Positions 25,949 to 35,297 of a stretch of 64,000 nt of DNA are shown here, piece by piece. Position 1 is the first letter of the stretch. Each line of letters starts with the position of its first letter. The stretch is from assembly GCA_028289645.1 (NCBI GenBank), contig JANQOK010000015.1, forward strand, positions 124,001 to 188,000, given 5' to 3'. This DNA is from Anderseniella sp. (GTDB taxonomy: Bacteria > Pseudomonadota > Alphaproteobacteria > Rhizobiales > Aestuariivirgaceae). Both the position numbers and the translations under genes were made by a program. Below the pieces are notes generated by a model. That model did not search any database, was not told the origin of the DNA, and saw nothing but the letters and a program-made list of their open reading frames with translations.

Positions 25949-26310
25949 GTTTTCCAAGTGTCCCGGGTGACCAGAAAACCCATTAAACAGCGGCACATTC
26001 GCGTAATTGGCGCTATCTCTCTGTTCGCCAAGCGATCTTTTGGCTTTTGAACGAAATACAGCTATCTGCCCATGATAACCTTGGCCGCAAACAGTGTACG
26101 GGCAAGGTGGATCTAGTGGCTGCATGCGGCCACAAGCTGATAGAAGTTGTCGGTCCTGCGAAATGTGGCTCATTGTTCAAGGATTGATTTCGAGTTCTGG
26201 TTTTCGCTCCTGCCGGACCGAAGCAACTGATAAGCGCTTCCCAAAATTGACGTAAAGGCAATGTTCGCCTAGAGTTAGTTTTCGTCTTAGCTGAAGGACA
26301 TTTTGGAGAC
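25949..26310. other. Intergenic region right of the element
   Basis: About 360 bases with no supported gene. Frames crossing it on the minus strand merely read through the tRNA half. The sequence gttttccaag followed by a gaccagaaaac block just after the tRNA may be its terminator region. Confidence 0.4.
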
Positions 26311-26919
26311 GTGAAAATGGATCGCTTCTCAGCTCCAGTACACTCCCTCGAAGAAGAGGCGCGGCTGGCGCAAAGCGAGAAGAAGAAATTTTTGCAAACG
26401 GTTCATGATCAGAAGGCCTTCGGCAGCGAAAGGCTTCGTTACGAACCCTTCCGAGACTACGACTATGTGTACCTTGTCGAGCCACTCACGTGGGAGTGGG
26501 AGAAAAGCCACCAGTGGGTTTTGCCAAACATTACAAAGGTTCAGGCTGTCACTAACTTTGTCACAGACCTTACCAGTGTTCCTCGAATTTTTTGGCAACT
26601 GATCCCGAGACGCGGCCCTTATGCCTATGGCGCTGTCATTCACGACTATCTTTATTGGCATCAAAGTTACAACGGTTTTGATGTCAATCGGGAAACGGCT
26701 GACCGCGTACTGAAGCTGGCCATGGACGACATGTCGGTACCGAGCTTGCAAGCGACAGCAATCTTTGAAGCGGTACGATGGTTTGGTGGCTGGGCCTGGG
26801 AGCGGAATATACAGTTGCGGCAAGAAGGAGAGCGCCGACTGTTGGCGCGGCGTCCTGACAACCCAACCATTAGTTGGAAAGAATGGAAGGTAGATGCGAA
26901 CAACTTTGGCGAGTGGTGA
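26311..26919 (+). CDS. DUF1353 family protein
   Basis: 202 residues with the DUF1353 core: VTNFVTDLTSVPRIFWQLIP, then YAYGAVIHDYLYWHQSY and a following segment with AD..LKLAMDDM. The family is frequent in phages and genomic islands; its function is unknown, and the conserved D-x-T-S-V-P and HDYLY motifs suggest a catalytic or metal site. A GTG at 26311 or an ATG at 26317 may start it. Ggag precedes both. Its last 26 bases overlap the start of the caspase-like gene in another frame, so the two are translationally linked. Confidence 0.8.
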   Translation: MKMDRFSAPVHSLEEEARLAQSEKKKFLQTVHDQKAFGSERLRYEPFRDYDYVYLVEPLTWEWEKSHQWVLPNITKVQAVTNFVTDLTSVPRIFWQLIPRRGPYAYGAVIHDYLYWHQSYNGFDVNRETADRVLKLAMDDMSVPSLQATAIFEAVRWFGGWAWERNIQLRQEGERRLLARRPDNPTISWKEWKVDANNFGEW

Positions 26920-28771
26920 TGGGCACGATGGCGCCATTGAACCACTGGCCCCTTCTAGCGGTCGGAACAGGGGTAGATTTGCGCTGGTCGTCGGAAACAA
27001 TGCCTATCCGGGGCAGGGACAGCTCCTGAATGCCGTGAATGACGCGCGCGATATGGCACGCAAACTGAGAGAAGTCGGATTCCATACAATCGATGTTTAC
27101 GATGCAAACTCGGCGCAAGTCCGACTTAAGCTTGAAGAAGCAGCAGCCTACCTTCGAGACAACCCTGCAGAAACAGGCCTGTTCTACTATTCTGGCCATG
27201 GAATGCAGATTCGTGACGAGAATTTCATAATTCCTGTAGACATCGAGGATGGTGAAGACGCTGCAGACAAGCTCGTGCGCGTCAAAGAGATCGTTGACAC
27301 CATTGCTGAATATACATCTCACCGATTGGTGTTTTTGGACGCCTGTCGCGATAATCCATTCTCAGGTATCGTTGCTCGCTCAAATGAACGAACCAGGAAA
27401 TGGGCAGACTTACCCAGTGATGCCTTCAGTATCTCCGGGCTAACAGACATTGACTTGCCTCCAAACACGCTAATTTCTTTCGCGGCCGCACAGGGTAAGA
27501 CCGCACGCGATCGCGGCAAAGGCAAAAACAGCCCGTTCACCCATTCACTACTACGGCACATAGCTTCCGTGGACTTGCCAATTACGAACCTATTGCAACG
27601 CGTGAAGAGCGACGTGTCAGCCTACACTGATGGCGAGCAGCAACCTTGGTACCATTCTGCGCTAGAGCACCAATTTTTTTTCAAGCCAGGTGCCTTGATA
27701 TCACTAACAGGAAACATGTTGGCTTTGTTCGCTCTGGCGGCATCAATCATCACATTTGCTGCATCGCTAATTGATTACTACACGCCCTCCGTCGCCCTGA
27801 AGGTGGGTTCGGTTGTGGCGGCAATGATCGCGATATTGGTGTTTGGAATGAATCGCGCCTATCAACGTCTACGAGGCAGCGGCAATCCAGAAGAGCCGGA
27901 TACAAAAAGTTTCGTGTTGGGGCTTGTCGCAAGAGGTGCAGTTGGCGCGATCGTCGGATCGGTGATTATTGTTCCACTGGTTCTTTTCCCGTACTTTAGG
28001 CTCTACGAGAAACTTATGTGGCAAGACAAGCCAGATCTGAACCGCAAATTGCTTGAGGAATGGTGTGCGGTCGATAGGATTTGTCACACTATAAGACTAC
28101 CTGATCTCGAACCAATGGGTCATATTGCTTTCGAAATGACGTTGGCCGCCGCGTTTTCGTTGGCGGCAATCGGCATTTTTTCCTGGCTGTTCACTTCAGT
28201 GCGTTTCTCTGGCCGAAATCTGATCGCAGTTTCCCACCCTACAAAACGGCATCTATTCGGAGGCAACATACTCGCTGGCCTTGTTGCTGGCTTGATCGTC
28301 GGCCCCCTCGTCACGATTTACTTTGCCTATCAAAACCGACAATTCGCAGAGCCCATGTTTCTAGCGCCTTACGCAATTGTTGGATCGGCCATAGTTACCT
28401 TTGCCATCGTGAACTACAATCTGGAAACGATGTCATGGAAGCACCTGGTCCTGTCGGGACTAGCCTCGATTGCCGGGCTGTTTGGAGGAGCAATCGTCGG
28501 ATTACTTGTATTCGGCCCATTGTACCAACTTGGCGTTGTCGCTGTTCTAACACAGTGGTTGGAACACACACCTACAGAAAGAGATCTACAGATTGCATGG
28601 CCGACGACCCTTGCCTTTGCCCTCGGGGGAGCCGTTTACGGCGTAGCACTCGGTATCGTAATGGGATCAGCAATTGCGGTTACTCGGTACTTCACACCTG
28701 GCGAGACACCGAGGACAGGTGCAGCAAAAGAAATGATACTGTGGTCGCGTATCCGAGGCGACGCCACGTAA
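26894..28771 (+). CDS. Caspase-like (C14) protease fused to multi-pass membrane domain
   Basis: Residues about 25-260 are a caspase-fold peptidase: RFALVVGNNAYPG for the first strand, catalytic His102 in FYYSGHGMQ and Cys151 in LVFLDACRDNP, and a helix with NAVNDARDMARKL. The remaining 350 residues hold seven or more hydrophobic helices (for example from 276, 305, 345, 425, 465, 490, 525 and 590), so the protease sits on the cytoplasmic face of a large membrane part of unknown family. Such effectors cause cell suicide or membrane damage in some bacterial immune systems. Whether this one does is inference. It overlaps the DUF1353 gene by 26 bases. Confidence 0.85.
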   Translation: MRTTLASGDGHDGAIEPLAPSSGRNRGRFALVVGNNAYPGQGQLLNAVNDARDMARKLREVGFHTIDVYDANSAQVRLKLEEAAAYLRDNPAETGLFYYSGHGMQIRDENFIIPVDIEDGEDAADKLVRVKEIVDTIAEYTSHRLVFLDACRDNPFSGIVARSNERTRKWADLPSDAFSISGLTDIDLPPNTLISFAAAQGKTARDRGKGKNSPFTHSLLRHIASVDLPITNLLQRVKSDVSAYTDGEQQPWYHSALEHQFFFKPGALISLTGNMLALFALAASIITFAASLIDYYTPSVALKVGSVVAAMIAILVFGMNRAYQRLRGSGNPEEPDTKSFVLGLVARGAVGAIVGSVIIVPLVLFPYFRLYEKLMWQDKPDLNRKLLEEWCAVDRICHTIRLPDLEPMGHIAFEMTLAAAFSLAAIGIFSWLFTSVRFSGRNLIAVSHPTKRHLFGGNILAGLVAGLIVGPLVTIYFAYQNRQFAEPMFLAPYAIVGSAIVTFAIVNYNLETMSWKHLVLSGLASIAGLFGGAIVGLLVFGPLYQLGVVAVLTQWLEHTPTERDLQIAWPTTLAFALGGAVYGVALGIVMGSAIAVTRYFTPGETPRTGAAKEMILWSRIRGDAT

Positions 28772-29050
28772 CTGCGGCCTGCACGCACAGCTCATAAAGC
28801 GGCCACCACCCACTCTTGGTTCGCCGTCATCGGCCTCACATAACTCGCGAAATAAAAAACGCATCCGAGTTCAGGCAGAGCCTGCCAGATTGAAAGTACT
28901 CTCAGACAAACTTTGTTGGACTGTGGCCAACAAGGTGCAAAGCGAGGCAATCCCAGCATGAGAGATTTGTAAATATTGGCCGGGACCTCGAAGCTCTCTT
29001 GCGGCACCATTTTATGTTGGCAAGAATTCCTGCAAGTTTTTGGCATCACC
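28772..29050. other. Intergenic region containing a tRNA-Thr remnant
   Basis: About 280 bases between the caspase-like gene and the TPR-sulfotransferase gene. Apart from the tRNA 3'-end remnant at 28984-29013, I see nothing; the minus-strand frame here has no ribosome binding site or family character. Confidence 0.4.
28984..29013 (+). repeat. Remnant of tRNA-Thr 3' end (possible old attR)
   Basis: The bases from about 28984 resemble the T arm of the intact tRNA-Thr with mismatches, and 28996-29013 (ctcttgcggcaccatttt) match its last 14 bases plus flank exactly. No 5' part is present. It ends 38 bases before the stop of the sulfotransferase gene and may be the far junction of an older insertion, spanning 25949-28995 or more. 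Confidence 0.6.
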
Positions 29051-30664
29051 TCATTCCGCCACAAACAGGTCCCCAAGAGACTTTTTCAGCGGCCCGAGGT
29101 GTGGTTCAAACCGGCGCCAGCGCTGGACGGATGACGTGTATATGGGTTGCCGGACCTGCCACCGGCTCGGCGTGCTCACTGCGCGTTGCGTGAGGTGGAA
29201 ACTGGTGCAGGCATCTTCCCACTCCAGCCCGAGAAAGTCGACCAGCCGGCGCGCCGTGGCTTCCTGGTCAGACACCATCTGCTCATACTGCAAATCGAAT
29301 ATCTGCAACGGCAGCGCCTTCGCCCAGTGCGCCATCAGCCGGCTATACTCGCGATAGTACAGGCCCAGGCTGGAGAGGTTGGAATTGTAGCCGTGCGCTT
29401 CGGTAAAGTTGTGCGTGAAACAGGATATGCAGGTGTCGATCGGATTGCGCCGGCAATGGATGATACGGGCCTTGGGAAACAGCAGCGCAATCAACCCCAA
29501 CAGCTCAAAGTTATGCGGCATCTTGTCGACCACCCGCAACGCGCCCCGTGAGTGCCGATTGAGCGTGTCCAGGTAGGTTTTTGCATGAACACGCGATTGA
29601 TCCGGGGAGAGACCGGCGATGGCATTGAAGTAGGCCCCGGTTTCGCGTTTTGTCTCGGTGATGCGGCGCTCAATCCGCTGCATGTCGACCAGTTCACCGG
29701 CACCGGCGACTTCTGAATGGCTGGCCAGGACCTGCTCCGTCAGGGTCGTGCCGGAGCGCGGCATTCCGACGATGAACACCGGCCGCTGCGAGCTGTCGCC
29801 ATGCCCGGCTCTTTCCAGAAAGAACGGCACCGAGAACAGTTGGCAGGTCTGGTCGATAAAGCGCCGGTAATCGGCGATGCTGAACGTCCTGCCGGCAATC
29901 TCCTTGGCTTTGGCGAACTGAACGAAAGCCTCGTCATAGTGCTTCAGATCGTTGTAGATCTTGCCCGCCGCATGGTGCAGCGCGGTGCGCTGGGACGCAT
30001 CGCCAAAGTCCTTGTCGAGCAAAGTCAGTATGGCACCGATATCGCGGTCGTCCGCGGTAAACCTGTGGGCTGCGGCCAGCCCGGTGAAGGCCTCCACGGC
30101 CTCCGGTGCATTGGCAATGACCGCCCGGAAAACAGCAGTTGCTTCCTCCATGCGACCGAGATCGGTCAGGACCTCGCCCAGCCCTGTTCTGGCCGGCACC
30201 GACTCAGGTTCAAATGCCAGCATGCGCCGATAGGCCTGCGCGGCTTCTTCGCCTTTGCCCATGGCCCTGTAGGCGCGCGCCAGATTGATGAGCGCCTCCG
30301 GCACTTTCGGATTGCCGGCCAGCACCTTCCTGAGATGCGGCAGCGCCTCCTCCGGCCGGCAGCTGCGGATCAGGCAGTTGGCCAGATTGTTCCGGTAAAC
30401 CGGGTTTTTCGGCGTCACCTTGACGAGTTTCTGGAACAGTTCGGTCGCGGCAGCGAACTGCCCCGCCTCAACTGCCAGCGTGGCGAGCAAATTCAGCGCC
30501 TCGGGATGCTTCGGTTCATCGCGCAGAACCAGCTGATAGCAGTACTCAGCCTCCTTGCCCTTGCCGCGGCCCTGCAACGCAAGGCCGCGTTGCAGCAACT
30601 CGGCATGGTGCCGGTTGGTCTTTGGCTGGAGTCTTGCAGGGGACAATTTGCGGCGCGGCTGCAT
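29051..30664 (-). CDS. TPR-repeat sulfotransferase
   Basis: 537 residues. The first 230 are six or so TPR units (for example PEALNLLATLAVEAGQFAAA and PVYRNNLANCLIRSCRPEEAL). The second half is a sulfotransferase domain with the PAPS-binding loop FIVGMPRSGTTL near residue 300, VVDKMPHNFELLG and RIIHCRRNPIDTCISCF, in which the Arg and Ser positions of the 3'-phosphate site are kept. No signal peptide. Such proteins sulfate sugars or tyrosines, and together with the GT61 and TupA-like genes 5-10 kb away suggest glycan decoration. The stop lies just left of the tRNA remnant. Confidence 0.88.
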   Translation of the reverse strand: MQPRRKLSPARLQPKTNRHHAELLQRGLALQGRGKGKEAEYCYQLVLRDEPKHPEALNLLATLAVEAGQFAAATELFQKLVKVTPKNPVYRNNLANCLIRSCRPEEALPHLRKVLAGNPKVPEALINLARAYRAMGKGEEAAQAYRRMLAFEPESVPARTGLGEVLTDLGRMEEATAVFRAVIANAPEAVEAFTGLAAAHRFTADDRDIGAILTLLDKDFGDASQRTALHHAAGKIYNDLKHYDEAFVQFAKAKEIAGRTFSIADYRRFIDQTCQLFSVPFFLERAGHGDSSQRPVFIVGMPRSGTTLTEQVLASHSEVAGAGELVDMQRIERRITETKRETGAYFNAIAGLSPDQSRVHAKTYLDTLNRHSRGALRVVDKMPHNFELLGLIALLFPKARIIHCRRNPIDTCISCFTHNFTEAHGYNSNLSSLGLYYREYSRLMAHWAKALPLQIFDLQYEQMVSDQEATARRLVDFLGLEWEDACTSFHLTQRAVSTPSRWQVRQPIYTSSVQRWRRFEPHLGPLKKSLGDLFVAE

Positions 30665-30688
30665 CGACCCGATTCTACTGATTCGACT

Positions 30689-30724
30689 GCAAAAGTAAAA
30701 GGCTGAAGCCCTAAGGCTTCAGCC
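30689..30724 (-). terminator. Rho-independent terminator for the outer-membrane protein gene
   Basis: On the minus strand a perfect ten-pair stem (ggctgaagcc / ggcttcagcc, four-base loop) at 30701-30724 is followed by ttttacttttgc. It lies 25 bases past the stop of the beta-barrel gene. Confidence 0.9.
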
Positions 30725-30748
30725 CTGCAGTTCAGCGCTGGAAACCGT

Positions 30749-31450
30749 CTACATACCGTTTAGATTTACGGTGATCCCGGCTTGCACAAAGTGTCCGTAG
30801 ATGTCGGTGCTGGCGTTAACCTGGTCCGGGTCGTCTGACGGCAGGGTGACATCCATGATGCCCCGATAGCGGTAACCCACATCAACACCAATCATGTCCG
30901 TCATTTCGAATTGCAAGCCGGCGCCAACCTGGAACGCAAATCCGGTATCCGAGCCTATAAGCTCGTTGAAATCGTCCGGTGGATTTGGCCGGAAGCCTCT
31001 GGCATCGACAAATCCCACGCCGGCACCACCGCCGATATAGGGGGTGAAGCCGCCGCCCAGGTCAAAGTCATGCCACACGTTTACCAGCACGTTGACCGAG
31101 TTGACGTGGCCACTGGCTGAAAAACTGGCCGGAGTGTACGGAAATTCCAGCTCGTTCACGCTGTTCTCGAAATACGACACTTCAACTTCAGCGCGCAGGT
31201 TCGAATTGATATGCGTGCCGACGGCACCGCCGACGATGAAACCTGCATCGGTTACTGTCTCAGACAGGCCGGCGGTACCTGAGTTCGAATAGGTGATCTC
31301 GACCTCGTCAAGAAATGACGCACCGCCAAAAAGGCTCACATACCAGCCCGGATCCTGCGTCACAGGCTGATACAGGTCAGCGGCCTGAACGCTCGACACG
31401 CCCAGCATGATCGATGCTGCACACGCGCCGGCAAGAAGTAACTTGTTCAT
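30749..31450 (-). CDS. Outer-membrane beta-barrel protein (Omp25/31-like small porin type)
   Basis: 233 residues with a clear signal peptide (MNKLLLAGACAASIMLGVSSVQA, then ADLYQP). The mature part alternates short polar turns with strands typical of an eight-stranded barrel (GWYVSLFGGASFLDEVEI, FTPYIGGGAGVGFVDARGF, FAFQVGAGLQFEM, IGVDVGYRYRGI) and closes with GITVNLNGM. Structural role in the outer membrane, as in Omp25/31- or OmpA-barrel relatives. Single gene with its own terminator. Confidence 0.85.
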   Translation of the reverse strand: MNKLLLAGACAASIMLGVSSVQAADLYQPVTQDPGWYVSLFGGASFLDEVEITYSNSGTAGLSETVTDAGFIVGGAVGTHINSNLRAEVEVSYFENSVNELEFPYTPASFSASGHVNSVNVLVNVWHDFDLGGGFTPYIGGGAGVGFVDARGFRPNPPDDFNELIGSDTGFAFQVGAGLQFEMTDMIGVDVGYRYRGIMDVTLPSDDPDQVNASTDIYGHFVQAGITVNLNGM

Positions 31451-31755
31451 CGTATTATAGTCCCCAACCAGTTCCGCCGATGGCGGCGTAAGTTCCTAGT
31501 GCCATACCCGGCATGGCACCGTGCCGTTCCCACTTTTCGCCACTAGTTGGTCAGCCATCCAGTTTGCAAAGTGTTAACCGTGAATACACACAAACTGTTA
31601 ACCAACTCTTATGGGAAGCGCCGCCTTTTCCGTCCGTATACTGACCCGCAACGGGTCACACACAGGCGCGAGGCCAGGGCAGATTTCAGCCACTTTCAGC
31701 CTACACAGAGACTGTCTTCAGGATGGTTGTGCAGCAACCGGCAGCGCCGGGTGCC
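31451..31755. promoter_or_regulatory. Intergenic region upstream of the beta-barrel gene
   Basis: About 305 bases between two minus-strand genes. It must contain the beta-barrel promoter. The sequence gttaacc occurs twice (31574 and 31599 area). No clear terminator for the substrate-binding protein gene lies upstream of it. Confidence 0.35.
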
Positions 31756-33366
31756 TCACTTCAGCGAAACCTTGTGGAACCGATGCCAGCCCATCGGTTC
31801 AACTACATATCCATCGACCCGGTCTGAGACCACGACGGAGAACGTGGCGTTCACGAAGGGCACCAGCGGCAGTTCGGAAGCTATTTTCGCCTGAACTGAT
31901 CTGTACAATCGCTCACGGACACTGCGGTCCGAAGAGGCCGCCGCGTCGGCTATCATTTTATCCACTTCCCGGTCACACCAGTTCGACAGGTTGGTGCCGC
32001 CGACGTTCTTGCAGCTGAACAAAGTGGACACAAAGTTGTCGGGGTCCACTGTATCGGCAATGAAGCCCAACAGCACGGCACCGTCCCGGTTGGAGTCCTT
32101 GGACCGCTGCAGATACTCCCCCCACTCAAACGACACAATCTCAACCTCAATGCCGATCGCCGACAGATCGGCCGCAATCAGCTCGGCCATGCGTCTCGAG
32201 TTGGGATTGTAGTCGCGCTGCACCGGCATCGACCAAAGCTTCATCTTGACCGGTTCAATACCGGCACTCGCAAGCAACTTCCGGGCACCCTCTGGGTCGT
32301 GCAGGGGGACTTCGACGGCCGAGTTATATCCCCAAAGATTGGGCGGCATCGGAACTGCAGCCAGGCTGGCCTGCGAGTGGTACACCGCTTCAAGCATGGC
32401 CTGTCTGTCGATTGCCATTGATACCGCCCGCCTGACCCTTACATCATCAAAGGGCTGTTGCCTGGTGTTGAAGGCCATGTAGCTGAAGTTCAGGCCTGCG
32501 ACGGATTCCACGCGGATGCCGGGAGTGGATTTCAACGCATCCACCTGTGTTGGGCTCGGATAAGGCGAGATGTGGCATTCCCCTGCCATCACGCGCTGGG
32601 CACGAACGGTTTGTTCCGGCGTAATCGCAATGATCAGATTGTTCGTTCGCGCCTTTCCGTCCCAGTACTCGCCGAATGCCTTGTATCGAACCGCGACATC
32701 CTTTTGATAATCCACGAACGTGAACGGACCGGTGCCAACAGGCCATGTCGCCAGCTCGCCGCGGGCACCTTTGGCATCTAGTTGTGCGGCATATTCCGCG
32801 GACACGATGGATGAAACACCCATGGCAAGATCTGCCAGGAACGGCGCTGAAGGCCGCTTGAGCCGAAACACGACAGTCAGCTTGTCAGGTGCTTCGATCG
32901 CGCTGACCAGCTCTCGCAAAGACACCATAGGCCCGTACTTGGCCGCCTCGTTCTCGCCGTACCACGGATGGGTTTCATCTATCTGCCGCCTGAAGCTGAA
33001 CAGTACATCTTCTGCACTCACCGGCCGTGATGGTTTAAACCAGGGGGTAGTGTGAAACTGTACGTCAGGGCGCAGTTTGAACGTATAGGTCTTGTGGTCG
33101 GCTGAGACAGACCACGAAGCCGCAAGTCCGGACACCAGTTTTGTCCCGCCAGGCTGATAATCCACGAGCCGGTTGTACAGCGTCAGATGGGCTGCCGCCA
33201 TGGTTGCCCCGTCCGGATAGATTGCCGGATCAAAACTTCGCGGCGAGGCTTCGGAGCAGTAGACCAGCGTATCACGGCGGCCATCCGCGGTGGCCGTTTG
33301 CGACGCCGTCAAAAAAACCGCCGCTACGATCATGGACATTGAAATGAAAATTCTGCTCACACACAT
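31756..33366 (-). CDS. Peptide/nickel-type ABC transporter substrate-binding protein (SBP family 5)
   Basis: 536 residues from the ATG at 33366 (a GTG four codons upstream sits on the ribosome binding site). A signal peptide precedes TADGRRDTLVYCSEASPRSFDP, the family start. SBP_bac_5 signatures follow: LAASWSVSADHKTYTFKLRPDVQFH, WPVGTGPFTFVDYQKD and RRAVSMAIDRQAML. This makes it a periplasmic binder of oligopeptides or similar solutes. No permease or ATPase genes adjoin it, so it is an orphan receptor that must use another importer, unlike the full system at 41932-47466. Confidence 0.9.
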   Translation of the reverse strand: MCVSRIFISMSMIVAAVFLTASQTATADGRRDTLVYCSEASPRSFDPAIYPDGATMAAAHLTLYNRLVDYQPGGTKLVSGLAASWSVSADHKTYTFKLRPDVQFHTTPWFKPSRPVSAEDVLFSFRRQIDETHPWYGENEAAKYGPMVSLRELVSAIEAPDKLTVVFRLKRPSAPFLADLAMGVSSIVSAEYAAQLDAKGARGELATWPVGTGPFTFVDYQKDVAVRYKAFGEYWDGKARTNNLIIAITPEQTVRAQRVMAGECHISPYPSPTQVDALKSTPGIRVESVAGLNFSYMAFNTRQQPFDDVRVRRAVSMAIDRQAMLEAVYHSQASLAAVPMPPNLWGYNSAVEVPLHDPEGARKLLASAGIEPVKMKLWSMPVQRDYNPNSRRMAELIAADLSAIGIEVEIVSFEWGEYLQRSKDSNRDGAVLLGFIADTVDPDNFVSTLFSCKNVGGTNLSNWCDREVDKMIADAAASSDRSVRERLYRSVQAKIASELPLVPFVNATFSVVVSDRVDGYVVEPMGWHRFHKVSLK

Positions 33367-33440
33367 CGCCGCAGTCACCCCTGCCTGTTCCGGTACCCGG
33401 CATGCAGGTTAGCTTCCGTGACAGCAGCTGTTCAATACCA

Positions 33441-34370
33441 TTAACCCAGCCAGCTGAGATAATGCCGCCTGAACCAATTGCTGGGTTCGCGGAAATAGTG
33501 CGACAGCGAGATGTCCCAACCTGCCGCCCGCAACTCTGTCGCCGTCGCTGACCCCATGATCCCTGATCCGGGATACAAGGTGAATTCGCCAAAATAGATC
33601 TGGCCGGCCCGCACGTAGACATCAATGCGAACAAAATCCAGATCTCCGGCCAGCTTACGGCATGTGCCCATGATCTGATCAATCATGTGCCAGTCCCTGG
33701 GAACGTAGTCCCGCCTCCAGCCGACTTCATCCACCGGGACAACTTTCAGGTCCGGACCATAATTGACCAGAGCCCTGTCACCCCACCGGTCATGGGCAAC
33801 GTGCATTTGGGTAAGGCGTCCATTTGAGAAATACAGCTTGTAGTCGTCCGGCGGCAGGCCACAACTGTCCACGAGTTCTCGCTCGGCAAAAAACCGCCGC
33901 TTGAGCGGACGATAAGCCCATTCACCGTTCTTGCGGCCATATCTCTTTCGCGTGCGCATGACCTGAAAAAAACGGTCCAGCCCCACGCGTTGCTCCGGAC
34001 TACGGTCACGCAGAAAGAAATTCCAGCCTGAACCGTTGTTGACCTTCACAACAACCGGCAGTTCAATGCTGTCGAAGGGAAATTCCTCCGTATTTTCGTC
34101 CTCCCAAAGGATGTCGGGCAACAGAATATCCGGGCAACGCTGCAGAGCCAGCTTGCGTGCCTCAAGCTTGTCGGTCATGGGAACAAATACCGGATTTCGA
34201 TCAAAAATCTTCCGCCAGAGCACCTTGTCCGAAAACGAACCGGGTATCACCGGATTCGGAATCGAACGGGTTCTTGTCGCATGATAGATGTAAGGCCGCA
34301 GGCCAACGGTGAGCGTGATGACCCAGGCCAAGGCCAGCGCAAGCAGACTACGATCACCGCGTGAATTCAT
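33441..34370 (-). CDS. TupA-like ATP-grasp protein (glycan/teichuronopeptide-type)
   Basis: 309 residues with one N-terminal hydrophobic helix (SLLALALAWVITLTVGL), then the TupA-like ATP-grasp pattern: SFSDKVLWRKIFDRNPVFVPMTDKL, ELPVVVKVNNGSGWN (nucleotide-binding Lys), and near the C terminus DFVRIDVYVRAGQIYFGEFTLYPGSG, in which the D-x-Y and E-F-T residues are the metal ligands. The family attaches amino acids or related groups to cell-surface polymers. It is not clustered with the usual polysaccharide export genes, but sits close to GT61 and sulfotransferase genes. Confidence 0.83.
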   Translation of the reverse strand: MNSRGDRSLLALALAWVITLTVGLRPYIYHATRTRSIPNPVIPGSFSDKVLWRKIFDRNPVFVPMTDKLEARKLALQRCPDILLPDILWEDENTEEFPFDSIELPVVVKVNNGSGWNFFLRDRSPEQRVGLDRFFQVMRTRKRYGRKNGEWAYRPLKRRFFAERELVDSCGLPPDDYKLYFSNGRLTQMHVAHDRWGDRALVNYGPDLKVVPVDEVGWRRDYVPRDWHMIDQIMGTCRKLAGDLDFVRIDVYVRAGQIYFGEFTLYPGSGIMGSATATELRAAGWDISLSHYFREPSNWFRRHYLSWLG

Positions 34371-34673
34371 AATGAAAACAACTACCCAGCCAGCATGAAG
34401 ATGTTTGCTGTGTCACCAGCGATATCATGCGCTGGCCGTGTTCACCAGCACACGCAGGAACATATTGCATACCATGTGTGGACATGCGTCCTTGAAAACC
34501 TGTGCCGCTGCAGGACATCAAGCCAGGTTGATCGGGCGGAGTGTGAGACAAATCGCGCGCTCGGGCATTAACCACAAAAGACAGAACCGCGCTCCGGAGC
34601 GCAGAAAACTAATCTTTGTTAAGAGTTTTTCGCAAGGATCGCACCTGATTGTCAAACTCGGGGACATCAGGCG
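34371..34673. promoter_or_regulatory. Divergent intergenic region before the AAA+ operon
   Basis: About 300 bases between the TupA-like gene (minus) and the AAA+ operon (plus). Overlapping short frames on both strands are not protein-like. It presumably contains both promoters; ggggacatcaggcg precedes the first operon start. Confidence 0.35.
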
Positions 34674-35297
34674 ATGCCGTCGCAGCAAAAACAGACCGGA
34701 AGTGAGCGAGCTGGCGCCGGTGAGCCGGGCCTGTTGGGAACCCAGCGGCTTCGCCCTGCTCATATACTTGGCGGCTCGACATCTCTGGCCGTAGCCGGCA
34801 TTGCATTCATGGTTTGGTCAGGCTCCGACGGCTTGCCCGCTTCTGCCCTCATGTCGTCGGCAGGAAGCGCCCAAAGCGTCAAGGTCGTGTATGTCGACGC
34901 CGAGGACGTACCCGGTATCATGACGAGACTGCCCTCCGACATTAAAATCAGGAACGACAAAGTGGTGTCTCAGCTGCACGTTCCCGAAAGCCAGAAATCC
35001 TACATCAAATCCGAACTCGACAAGGGCCGCATGCGTGTCGGTTCAATTTCCGTCTGGGACAGCATGGCGGAAGACGGCGACGAGATCAGACTGTCAGCTG
35101 CCGGCATCGATCAGGTGGTGCGCATCGCGCACACACCGCGCACCTATATGGTGCCGCATTTCCCCGGCGGAACCATAAGGATCAGCGGCACCCGTGACGG
35201 CGGCGGAGGCATTACGCTGGGCGTAAGAACAATGCTCGGCCCTGTACATCTGCCGCACCTGGCGGTTGGCGAAATATTGGAGATACCGTTGCAATGA
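34674..35297 (+). CDS. Membrane-anchored protein, first gene of AAA+ operon, unknown
   Basis: 207 residues. A polar, Gly-rich N terminus of about 30 residues is followed by one membrane helix (SLAVAGIAFMVWSG) and a periplasmic-side domain of about 150 residues. The domain begins VKVVYVDAEDVPGIMTRLP, has a hydrophilic helix (QKSYIKSELDKGRM) and ends in strand-rich sequence (LGVRTMLGPVHLPHLAVGEILEIPL). No family recognised. Its stop overlaps the ATPase start by four bases. As part of the coupled trio it probably forms a complex with the membrane-anchored ATPase. Confidence 0.7.
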   Translation: MPSQQKQTGSERAGAGEPGLLGTQRLRPAHILGGSTSLAVAGIAFMVWSGSDGLPASALMSSAGSAQSVKVVYVDAEDVPGIMTRLPSDIKIRNDKVVSQLHVPESQKSYIKSELDKGRMRVGSISVWDSMAEDGDEIRLSAAGIDQVVRIAHTPRTYMVPHFPGGTIRISGTRDGGGGITLGVRTMLGPVHLPHLAVGEILEIPLQ

